This document shows, in pieces, positions 17,768-25,090 of a DNA stretch of 64,000 nt. The notes under the pieces are model-generated. The model saw only the letters and a program-made list of their open reading frames with translations, made no database searches and had not been told where the DNA came from. The position numbers and the translations under genes were made by a program. Position 1 is the first letter of the stretch, and each line of letters begins with the position of its first letter. The stretch covers positions 1 to 64,000 of the forward strand of contig NZ_CZVW01000002.1 in NCBI RefSeq assembly GCF_001536065.1, given 5' to 3'. Source of the stretch: Candidatus Chryseopegocella kryptomonas (GTDB lineage Bacteria > Bacteroidota > Ignavibacteria > Kryptoniales > Kryptoniaceae).

Positions 17768-18319
17768 TTACTTCGGCAAATTAAATTTTGCATGGATGAT
17801 GATTTTTAAACTGTCATCGCTCGGTATGAACAAAAGAGTTGGGCGTTTAACTTTAAACTCCGTTAAGCTTATTTTAAAATCACCATCAACAACAAGTGAA
17901 TTCATCTCAAACTTTGCTTTGCCTTTCATTGTTATCTCTTTCGTTATCCCGTGAAATGTGAGCAATCCAAAAACCGTCAAATCTTCACCATCTAATTTTA
18001 TATCATTGCTCTTGAAACTAATCACTGGATATTTCAGCGCCTCAACTACCTCCATTACATGTGAATCCCTATTTGAATTACCACTGTTAAATTTAACAAC
18101 CTCCGCTATTCCTTCAGCTCTTAGAATTTTCCTTTCTTTTGCATCAAATTCTATCAAAAATTTCGGCTCGTCATTTATTGCTTTAACTGTGTGAAGCGGA
18201 TGGCGAATTATATATTGAATGTAAGAATCACCTTTTTCGGATTCTATCACGAGATTTTGAGCAATTAAAAATTGAAAAGAAATTGTCATCAAGATAAGAA
18301 GAAATCTAAAAATTTTCAT
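17768..18319 (-). CDS. YceI-like periplasmic lipid-binding protein
   Basis: Protein of 183 residues with signal peptide MKIFRFLLILMTISFQFLIA. The rest fits the YceI lipocalin-like fold: SYIQYIIRHPLHTVKA near the start, RDSHVMEVVEALKYPVISF in the centre and LTFHGITKEITMKGK after it. YceI proteins bind isoprenoid or other amphiphilic lipids in the periplasm. It lies 21 bases after a four-helix b561-like gene. The pairing recalls yceJ-yceI of E. coli, where a b561-type cytochrome precedes yceI. Confidence 0.82.
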   Translation of the reverse strand: MKIFRFLLILMTISFQFLIAQNLVIESEKGDSYIQYIIRHPLHTVKAINDEPKFLIEFDAKERKILRAEGIAEVVKFNSGNSNRDSHVMEVVEALKYPVISFKSNDIKLDGEDLTVFGLLTFHGITKEITMKGKAKFEMNSLVVDGDFKISLTEFKVKRPTLLFIPSDDSLKIIIHAKFNLPK

Positions 18320-18340
18320 TTTTGGACATCTGTTTTGTTT

Positions 18341-18955
18341 TTAACGAATTGTTATAACTATCATCGCTGATGCAAGGGCTGTGAAAGTTGTTATGGCAAC
18401 TCCCATATGGATCTTCTTTAATCTGTTATAATCATCAATAGTTTTACTTTCTCTGACTTGTCTTCCAAGCACTGCTGTTGCAATCATACCAGCGCCGTGT
18501 ATCCAAGCAAGCGTTTTGTGAAGAGATAAACTCCCTTCGCCTTTTTCCCTTCGCACAAGTGGTGGAGGAGATGTCAGCGCAAGTAAAGCAGTTAAAGTAT
18601 ATGATGCAATTGTGACTCTTACGAGCGAACGATGTTTATTTACCGCAGAATAATCACCATCAAAAACTTTTTTGCCATAGTAAGCAGAAACGAGCATCAA
18701 GCCAAGCGTTGTAAATCCACCAAGCTGATGAATTGAAAGCATAGTTCTTCGCAATTTCAATTCCTTTTCCCTTGCTTGCGGTGTTAACGGTGCAAGTCCC
18801 GTAATTCTAAATAATCCCCTTTCACCCCAGAGAGCTTTTTCAAGTATGCTTAATTTGTTTGGAAGCAAACTTATTGAAGTTGTATCTGACTGAGGTTTTA
18901 AATCGGAAGAGAAAAGAATTAAAAGGGTAAAGAGAAAAAGCAAAGCCGAACGCAT
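18341..18955 (-). CDS. Four-helix b561-like membrane protein
   Basis: Protein of 204 residues with a signal-like N-terminus. Four hydrophobic helices follow, each preceded by a His: SIHQLGGFTTLGL, NKHRSLVRVTIASY, LHKTLAWIHGAGM and KIHMGVAITTF. That layout suggests a di-heme b-type cytochrome, but I cannot place it in a named family with certainty. It is co-transcribed with the YceI gene downstream. A role in periplasmic electron transfer linked to an isoprenoid is an inference from the yceJ-yceI analogy. Confidence 0.6.
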   Translation of the reverse strand: MRSALLFLFTLLILFSSDLKPQSDTTSISLLPNKLSILEKALWGERGLFRITGLAPLTPQAREKELKLRRTMLSIHQLGGFTTLGLMLVSAYYGKKVFDGDYSAVNKHRSLVRVTIASYTLTALLALTSPPPLVRREKGEGSLSLHKTLAWIHGAGMIATAVLGRQVRESKTIDDYNRLKKIHMGVAITTFTALASAMIVITIR

Positions 18956-19028
18956 AGCACCTCCGTCTTTGATTTAAAAAACGAATTCAAAATTTTTAAC
19001 ATTCGGAGCAAAGATAATGTTTCTCAAA

Positions 19029-20261
19029 TTATTCCCATCTTATCGCTTCTGATGGAATGATGCTTGCTGCTCTTCTTGCGGGATAGTATGATGCAAGGGA
19101 ACAAAGAATGATTGCGGAGATACCAACGACAATAAAATCTGTTAAGTGCATTTCAACGGGTAGGGATGGAATGATATAAACTGTTGGATCAAGCGGGAAG
19201 ATATGATATTTTTCTTGAATATAACAAGCAAGATAGCCAATCGCACTCCCGATGCTTGCGCCGACAATTCCAATTATGACCCCTTCAAACATAAAAATTC
19301 TTACTATGTCTGAATTTTTTGCGCCCATTGCTTTTAAAATTCCAATATCTCTTGTCTTTTCAATTACAGACATAGTGAGTGAGCCAAGGATGTTAAATGT
19401 AGCAACGAAAATTATCAAACTTAAAATCACATACGCAGTCCATCTTTCAATTTGCATAACCGAGTATAAATCCTTGTGAAGGTCATACCATGTTTTCACT
19501 TGAAAATTTTCACCAAGCCGTGTTTGAATTATCTTTTTAACTTTTTCAGATTGATTTATATCATTAAGCCGTATTTCAACTCCGTTAATTTTCCCACGCA
19601 TATCAAAAAGTTCCTGTGCTGATTTCACGGAGACGAAAGCATAATAGCCATCGTAATCTTTGTTGTTTGATTCAAAAATTCCAGAGACGATAAATTTCTT
19701 AACATTTGGCTGAACCAAGCCAAAAATTCCACCGAAACTTGGGCTAACCAAAGTGACGGTATCACCAACAAGAGCATTAACTCTGTCTGCAATCGTAAGC
19801 CCCAGAATTATCTTTGGTAGTCCATTATCGCTGTTAAGATCAAAGTTTCCCAAAACTATTTTTTGAGGCAAACCTGAAACAAGTCCTGCTTTTTCAGGAT
19901 CAATTCCCTTCACATAGACAACACGATTGTTTCTGTCGGAAATTAACATTGCTTTGCTGATGATAAAGGGTGCATATCCTTTGATTTGCGAAATATCTGA
20001 AATTGCGTTTTCAATTTTTTTAAAGTCATCCGAACTTAAATTTAATTTTTTCTCAATTCTTATGTGCGGGTCAAATTCAACAAGTATTTTTGTTACAAGC
20101 CCATTAAACCCGTTGAAAACAGATAAAACAATTATCAAAGCTGAAACTCCAATCGTTACGCCAATGAGAGATATTAGGCTTATAATTGAAACGAGAGCAA
20201 TTTTTCTTTTTGAGCGAAGATATCTCCAGGCGATGAAGGTTGTGAAAGGAAGTTTAAACAT
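19029..20261 (-). CDS. LolC/LolE-type ABC transporter permease
   Basis: Protein of 410 residues with the LolC/E layout: one N-terminal membrane helix (ALVSIISLISLIGVTIG), a periplasmic MacB-like domain of about 220 residues, and three C-terminal helices in an FtsX domain. The conserved cytoplasmic motif EKTRDIGILKAMGA contacts the ATPase. In the family it pulls lipoproteins from the inner membrane. No LolD ATPase gene lies beside it, so the partner must be elsewhere. The start is ATG (MFKLPFTTFIAWRYLRS), which matches the family N-terminus. Confidence 0.88.
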   Translation of the reverse strand: MFKLPFTTFIAWRYLRSKRKIALVSIISLISLIGVTIGVSALIIVLSVFNGFNGLVTKILVEFDPHIRIEKKLNLSSDDFKKIENAISDISQIKGYAPFIISKAMLISDRNNRVVYVKGIDPEKAGLVSGLPQKIVLGNFDLNSDNGLPKIILGLTIADRVNALVGDTVTLVSPSFGGIFGLVQPNVKKFIVSGIFESNNKDYDGYYAFVSVKSAQELFDMRGKINGVEIRLNDINQSEKVKKIIQTRLGENFQVKTWYDLHKDLYSVMQIERWTAYVILSLIIFVATFNILGSLTMSVIEKTRDIGILKAMGAKNSDIVRIFMFEGVIIGIVGASIGSAIGYLACYIQEKYHIFPLDPTVYIIPSLPVEMHLTDFIVVGISAIILCSLASYYPARRAASIIPSEAIRWE

Positions 20262-20286
20262 TGCGGAGAAAATTTTTTATTAAAAA

Positions 20287-20315
20287 GGGATTTGCCACCA
20301 GCTGTGGCAAACCCC
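20287..20315 (-). terminator. Rho-independent terminator of the subtilisin gene
   Basis: Read on the minus strand, a 12-bp stem (GGGGTTTGCCAC / GTGGCAAATCCC, one wobble) is followed by TTTTT. Confidence 0.8.
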
Positions 20316-20326
20316 GTAAAATTAAA

Positions 20327-21577
20327 TTAATAATTTCCTGCGTAAACAGATAGATTTGTTGTTCTTGGTTTATTCACACTGACCCAAGCTTTTGCATCAG
20401 CAACGAGCCGATCTCTTACCTGTTGTGGTGTTGCATTTGGATTTCTTGAAAGATAAAGCGCAGCTGTCCCAGCGACATGCGGTGCTGCCATTGAAGTTCC
20501 ACTCAAAGTTGCAGTTGAACTTCCAATGTAAGTTGACAAAATCCTTACACCTGGAGCATTTAAATCAAGAAGCGAGCCCCAATTTGAAAAAGTCGCGAAT
20601 TTGTTGTTTTCGTCATAAGCGCCAACGGTTATTGCTTCTTTCACATGTGCGGGGCTGTAATTTTTTGCATCCGCTCCATCATTTCCAGCTGCTATCGTAT
20701 AAACCACACCAGCATTAATTGAATTAACCACCGCATAATCAAGCGAATTATAACTTGTTCCAGTTCTTGCACCAAGACTCATATTTGCAACAATTGGAAG
20801 ATTTGGATTGTTAACTTTTTGCTGTGTTACGAAATCAACACCGGCGATGACATTTGAAAACGAGCCAGAACCATTATCATCCAGAACTTTAACTGCGAAA
20901 AGTTCAACGCCAGGGGCAACCCCGACAACATAATTATTGTCATCTTTTGCCCCGACAATTCCAGCAACATGTGTTCCGTGTCCATTTCCATCATCAGCTG
21001 TTCCTTTGCCCGTAAAATCAACGCCACCGACAACGTTTAAATCAGGATGATTTAATTGAATTCCAGTGTCAATTATGTAAACCCTGACACCACTCACACT
21101 TCCAGTTCCATCACCAGCTCTTGTTGAGCTCAAATCCGCATCAATTCTATTAACTCCCCATGGCAAAGTTTGAGCGAATGCGTAAACGATTCCATCTTCT
21201 TCAATGTAAGCTATCCTCGGGTCGGAACGCAAAGCGAAAAGCTTATCTTCGGGGATTTCGGCTGAAAAACCTTTTATCGTGTAGCGATATACATGTTCGG
21301 GGTTCAAAGCGTAAGTTGATGCAATTTCACCAACAATTTTATTAACTGCTTCAGCGACTCCTTTTAGATCGCCCTTTGGCAGGATGTTGTCTTTAAGGAC
21401 AACAATATATTTGCCTTGAATGGTGTTTTCAGTTGGCTTAATGACTGGGGCTAATTCTTTCCCTTGCTGTGTTAAGTTAATTTCTTCCTGACCAGCGGGT
21501 TGAGAGCATCCGGAAATTAAAGCAATTAAAAAAGCAAATGATAGAGTAAACAAACTCACTAAATAAAGCCGGCGCAT
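20327..21577 (-). CDS. Subtilisin-like serine protease, lipoprotein (S8)
   Basis: Protein of 416 residues. A signal with lipobox LISGC predicts a lipid anchor. An I9-type inhibitor propeptide follows (GKYIVVLKDNI to IAYIEEDGIV). The S8 catalytic domain carries Asp in YIIDTGIQLNHP, His in NGHGTHVAGIVG, the oxyanion Asn in IAAGNDGA and Ser in SGTSMAAPHVAG. It resembles the aqualysin/proteinase K branch. Such enzymes degrade external protein and are often heat stable. It is monocistronic with its own terminator. Confidence 0.92.
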   Translation of the reverse strand: MRRLYLVSLFTLSFAFLIALISGCSQPAGQEEINLTQQGKELAPVIKPTENTIQGKYIVVLKDNILPKGDLKGVAEAVNKIVGEIASTYALNPEHVYRYTIKGFSAEIPEDKLFALRSDPRIAYIEEDGIVYAFAQTLPWGVNRIDADLSSTRAGDGTGSVSGVRVYIIDTGIQLNHPDLNVVGGVDFTGKGTADDGNGHGTHVAGIVGAKDDNNYVVGVAPGVELFAVKVLDDNGSGSFSNVIAGVDFVTQQKVNNPNLPIVANMSLGARTGTSYNSLDYAVVNSINAGVVYTIAAGNDGADAKNYSPAHVKEAITVGAYDENNKFATFSNWGSLLDLNAPGVRILSTYIGSSTATLSGTSMAAPHVAGTAALYLSRNPNATPQQVRDRLVADAKAWVSVNKPRTTNLSVYAGNY

Positions 21578-21609
21578 TTTTATCTCCTGTTTTTAATTTT
21601 TAAATGAAA

Positions 21610-21641
21610 AAGCCCGACCTTTTATTTTAAAGGTCGGGCTT
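21610..21641 (-). terminator. Rho-independent terminator of the outer-membrane-like gene
   Basis: A perfect 13-bp stem (AAGCCCGACCTTT at 21610-21622 with AAAGGTCGGGCTT at 21629-21641) and a 6-base loop. On the minus strand it is followed by TTTTTC. The stem is strong enough to act on both strands. Confidence 0.88.
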
Positions 21642-21653
21642 GTGGAAAATCAA

Positions 21654-22160
21654 TTATTTAGTCGGCAAAGTGTAGAACACGCCGACTTCAACGCCGAGAT
21701 AATGGACTGTCTTCACAACAGCTGAATACTTAACAACTGCTCCAACTTTAACATTTGGTGCAGCTTCATAAGCAACAAATCCGCCAGCCCCGCCTGTTAG
21801 CTTGGTTGCACTGCTTGGCTTGCTCACAAAAGCAAGACCAAGATCGCCAAGAACTCCAAGTTCAACCTTGTTCTGTGAATATGCAGTGTAGCTCAAACCA
21901 TATTTCACAGGAACAAATGCGTATTCAGCTGAATTATCTTCCTTTGGAAATGTGACATAACCGACAGAAAGTTGACCTGCAACGCCTTTAACCTTCAAGA
22001 AGCTTTCCGGCACATTGTAACGATAATAAACATTTCCACCGTATCCGACCGTTGGTTTATCGCTTCGGAAGCCAAGCGTCAATCCAGCACCCAGTTCCCT
22101 TGATACTGCAACGCTACTTAAAAGAATTACTAATGCTAAAAATAAAAAAGTCCCTCTCAT
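21654..22160 (-). CDS. Small outer-membrane beta-barrel-like protein
   Basis: Protein of 168 residues with signal peptide MRGTFLFLALVILLSSVAVS. The mature part alternates hydrophobic and polar residues with many aromatic and Gly turns (YGGNVYYRYNVP, VGAVVKYSAVVKTVHYLG), as in 8-strand barrels. It ends in VGVFYTLPTK. I recognise no specific family. A strong GGAGGC ribosome site and a near-perfect sigma-70 promoter suggest high expression. Confidence 0.6.
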   Translation of the reverse strand: MRGTFLFLALVILLSSVAVSRELGAGLTLGFRSDKPTVGYGGNVYYRYNVPESFLKVKGVAGQLSVGYVTFPKEDNSAEYAFVPVKYGLSYTAYSQNKVELGVLGDLGLAFVSKPSSATKLTGGAGGFVAYEAAPNVKVGAVVKYSAVVKTVHYLGVEVGVFYTLPTK

Positions 22161-22213
22161 TTTATGCCTCCATTTTGTTTTTAAGTTTTTGTTTATTTTT
22201 TTACCTCACTACA

Positions 22214-22242
22214 ATTATACAAAATTTGAAAATAAAAGTCAA
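22214..22242 (-). promoter_or_regulatory. Sigma-70 promoter of the outer-membrane-like gene
   Basis: On the minus strand, TTGACT (22242-22237), a 17-base spacer and TATAAT (22219-22214). It lies back to back with the promoter at 22281-22309. Confidence 0.8.
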
Positions 22243-22280
22243 GTGCTTTGGGTTCAAAGTTTAAGGCGACGATTTATTTC

Positions 22281-22309
22281 TTGAAAAATCAAGCATTTTT
22301 TGGTATATT
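22281..22309 (+). promoter_or_regulatory. Sigma-70 promoter of the TPR gene
   Basis: TTGAAA (22281-22286), 17 bases, TATATT (22304-22309), about 33 bases before ATG 22343. Confidence 0.7.
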
Positions 22310-22342
22310 TGAAGCGAAGAAAATTTTAAAAATTAATTTTTG

Positions 22343-23824
22343 ATGCAAGAAATGACAAAAGCAAGGTCAGTTTTAATTTTAACAGCATTTGCGATAATTT
22401 TAATTTATCTTTCCGTAACCGGTTTCCAATGTGCAAGCGCTGAGGTTACGGGGGCAAAGGTCTATATGCAAAGACAGGATTGGGTAAATGCTGAAAAACA
22501 GCTTTTAAAAGAAGTTGAAAACAACCCCAAAAATGCAGAAGCGTGGTTTCTCCTCGGATATGTTAGAGGTGAGCAAAAAAATTATACCGGAATGCTTGAA
22601 GCTTTCAACAAATCACTTGAAATATCAAATCAATACGAAAGAGACATCAACAATTTCAAACTCAAATACTGGGTTGACAATTTCAACGCCGGTGTGACTT
22701 ACTTTTCAAGGTATCAAAACAACAGAGATTCAATTCATTACATTGACAAAGCAATTGAATCATTTAAAACTGCAACGTTGATAATTCCTGATAGCGCAGC
22801 TGCTTACAAGAATCTTGCCTACAGTTATCTTGTTAAAGAAGATATTAATTCTGCTGTTGAACCACTTAAAAAAGCAGTTGAACTTTCACACGAGAAAGAT
22901 GTTGATGCGATGAAGATGCTGGGAAAAATTTATTATGATTATGCATCAAGACATACTGTTAAGTTTGAAGACCCGTCAAATAAGCGTGATATTAGAGTTG
23001 GAATGACGGCTGATGATGTGAAAAAAACGCTTGGGGAACCAGATGTTATAAAGAAACCGCAACCTCAACCAACAGTTCAACAGAAAGGTAAAAGACCTCC
23101 AAAGCCAGCTCCAGTTCAACCCGAAGTTGAGTCATGGATTTATTCCAAATATGGTTTAACGCTTGAAATTGAAAACAATCTTGTTAAGACAATTGAATTT
23201 AAAGGTGAAAAATATCAAGAAGGTGGTGTAACGGTTGCGCTTGATTCAACAGAATTTTACGCTGCAAGAGAATGGTATGACAAGGCAATTGACATTTTCA
23301 ACAAAGTGAGAAACATTCAACCATCTGATGAGGAAACGCTTGCCTTTCTATCAAATGCTTACATAAACGCCGGCAGAAGCGAAGAAGCTCTTGAAGCATT
23401 CCGTGCTTCCGTTGAAGCTCAACCCGGAAATAAGTATTTCCATTACAATTATGGAGTCCTTCTTTTGAAAGCTGAACAATTTGAAGATGCGATAAGAGAG
23501 TTCAAAGCAGCTGTTGATATTGATCCGAACTATAAAGAGGCACTTTACAATCTTGCTGCTTCGTATGTCAACTGGGGTGTTAAGTTGAAACAGCAAGCAG
23601 AGGATCTTGCCTTAAAACAGAATCTTGAAGAACAAGCAAAGTATGAAGCGCTATCAAAAGACAAATTTAGACAGGCGCTTCCGTATCTTGAAAGGTTAAC
23701 AGAAATTGAACCTAATGATATTTTCATTTGGGAATTGCTCGGTAAAATCTATGCAAATCTTGGGGAGGTTGATAAAGCTGAGGCTGCGTTCAAGAAAGCA
23801 GATGAATTGAGAAATAAAAAGTAA
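22343..23824 (+). CDS. TPR protein with SmpA/OmlA-like insert
   Basis: Protein of 493 residues. The N-terminal hydrophobic stretch (SVLILTAFAIILIYLSVTGF) followed by Cys may be a lipoprotein signal. Three or four TPRs follow (NAEAWFLLGYVRGEQKNYTG and others). Near residues 215-300 is a non-TPR block, DIRVGMTADDVKKTLGEPDV and then ESWIYSKYGLTLEIENN, which matches the SmpA/OmlA (BamE-like) pattern. More TPRs follow to the end. ATG 22343 was chosen over the TTG just before it. The role is probably a scaffold in the cell envelope; the substrate is unknown. It is monocistronic, ending at the 23834 terminator. Confidence 0.75.
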   Translation: MQEMTKARSVLILTAFAIILIYLSVTGFQCASAEVTGAKVYMQRQDWVNAEKQLLKEVENNPKNAEAWFLLGYVRGEQKNYTGMLEAFNKSLEISNQYERDINNFKLKYWVDNFNAGVTYFSRYQNNRDSIHYIDKAIESFKTATLIIPDSAAAYKNLAYSYLVKEDINSAVEPLKKAVELSHEKDVDAMKMLGKIYYDYASRHTVKFEDPSNKRDIRVGMTADDVKKTLGEPDVIKKPQPQPTVQQKGKRPPKPAPVQPEVESWIYSKYGLTLEIENNLVKTIEFKGEKYQEGGVTVALDSTEFYAAREWYDKAIDIFNKVRNIQPSDEETLAFLSNAYINAGRSEEALEAFRASVEAQPGNKYFHYNYGVLLLKAEQFEDAIREFKAAVDIDPNYKEALYNLAASYVNWGVKLKQQAEDLALKQNLEEQAKYEALSKDKFRQALPYLERLTEIEPNDIFIWELLGKIYANLGEVDKAEAAFKKADELRNKK

Positions 23825-23833
23825 AAACATAGT

Positions 23834-23860
23834 GCGGGCGAGGAATTCGCCCGCTTTTTT
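23834..23860 (+). terminator. Rho-independent terminator of the TPR gene
   Basis: An 8-bp stem GCGGGCGA / TCGCCCGC with a 5-base loop, followed by TTTTTT. Confidence 0.9.
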
Positions 23861-23884
23861 GTTAAAAAAATTCCGGGGTTAAAA

Positions 23885-25027
23885 ATGGGATTCTCAACCG
23901 ATGCAATTCATTTCGGGCAAAAACCTGACAAAGAATCATTTTCAGTTATCCCACCGATTTATCTTGCGACAACATATGCGAGAAAATTTGAAGACAGAGA
24001 TGCCCCCTTCGTTTATTCACGCACGCAAAATCCAAATAGAAAAATGCTTGAAGAAAATATCGCCAAACTTGAAAATGGCAAATATGGTTTCGCTTTTTCA
24101 TCTGGAGTCGCAGCTGTAACCGCAGTTATGAAACTTCTTAAACCCGGAGACCATGTTATAACGACGAAAAACATTTACGGTGGAACTTTAAGAGTTTTCA
24201 AAGAAATGGAAAAATGGGGGATAAAGTTTTCCTATGTTGATATGACGCAGGTTGAAAATGTTGAGCGTGAGTTAAAACCTGAAACGAAAATGATATTTGC
24301 AGAGACACCCTCAAACCCACTTCTTTATCTGACAGATTTGAAAAAATTATCTCAAATTCGTGATTCATTCAACAGGGAAATTTTGATCGCCGTTGACAAT
24401 ACATTTATGACTCCATATTTACAAAGACCGCTTGAACTTGGCTGTGATATAGTTGTGCATAGCAGTACGAAATTTCTCAACGGGCATAGTGATGTCGTCG
24501 GTGGAATTGTTGTGACAAACAGAGATGAATTGCAGAAACCGCTCTGGTATATTCAACGTGCCTTTGGAGCTGTCCCGAGTCCTTTTGATTGTTGGCTTCT
24601 TTTGAGATCAATTAAAACGCTTGCTGTCAGAATGAATCAGCATTGTTATAACGCAAAAAGAATTGCCATCTTTCTTGCATCGCATCCAAAGGTTAAAAGA
24701 GTTTTTTATCCGGGGCTTCCATCTCATCCGCAATATGAACTTGCTCAATCTCAGATGAAAGATTTCGGCGGGGTTGTGACGATTGACCTCGGTTCAAAAG
24801 AAAATGTTAGAAAATTTCTTGACAATTTAAAAATCTTCACACTTGCTGAATCTTTGGGCGGGGTTGAAAGTTTAGTTAATCATTCCTGGACGATGAGCCA
24901 TTCTTCGGTATCAGAAGAAGAGAAAAAAGAACTTGGACTTACGGAAGGAATTTTGAGATTGTCCGTTGGAATTGAAGATGTTGAGGATTTAATTGATGAC
25001 CTTGAACAAGCACTTGAAAAAATTTAA
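23885..25027 (+). CDS. Cys/Met-metabolism PLP enzyme (cystathionine gamma-synthase/lyase family)
   Basis: PLP-dependent enzyme of 380 residues in the Cys/Met metabolism family. The Schiff-base lysine is Lys196 in HSSTKFLNGHSD. The VYSRTQNPN motif, the GVAAVTAVMKLLKPGDH block and the C-terminal SLGGVESLVNHSWTMSH are diagnostic. Members include cystathionine gamma-synthase, gamma-lyase, beta-lyase and methionine gamma-lyase. The sequence alone does not settle which reaction is catalysed. It is transcribed alone or with the aminopeptidase gene 63 bases downstream. Confidence 0.88.
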   Translation: MGFSTDAIHFGQKPDKESFSVIPPIYLATTYARKFEDRDAPFVYSRTQNPNRKMLEENIAKLENGKYGFAFSSGVAAVTAVMKLLKPGDHVITTKNIYGGTLRVFKEMEKWGIKFSYVDMTQVENVERELKPETKMIFAETPSNPLLYLTDLKKLSQIRDSFNREILIAVDNTFMTPYLQRPLELGCDIVVHSSTKFLNGHSDVVGGIVVTNRDELQKPLWYIQRAFGAVPSPFDCWLLLRSIKTLAVRMNQHCYNAKRIAIFLASHPKVKRVFYPGLPSHPQYELAQSQMKDFGGVVTIDLGSKENVRKFLDNLKIFTLAESLGGVESLVNHSWTMSHSSVSEEEKKELGLTEGILRLSVGIEDVEDLIDDLEQALEKI

Positions 25028-25090
25028 CATTTGAAACCTATCAAGTTTTGAACTCGTCAAATTTTCAAAAAATTTAAGGAGAACCGCAAA

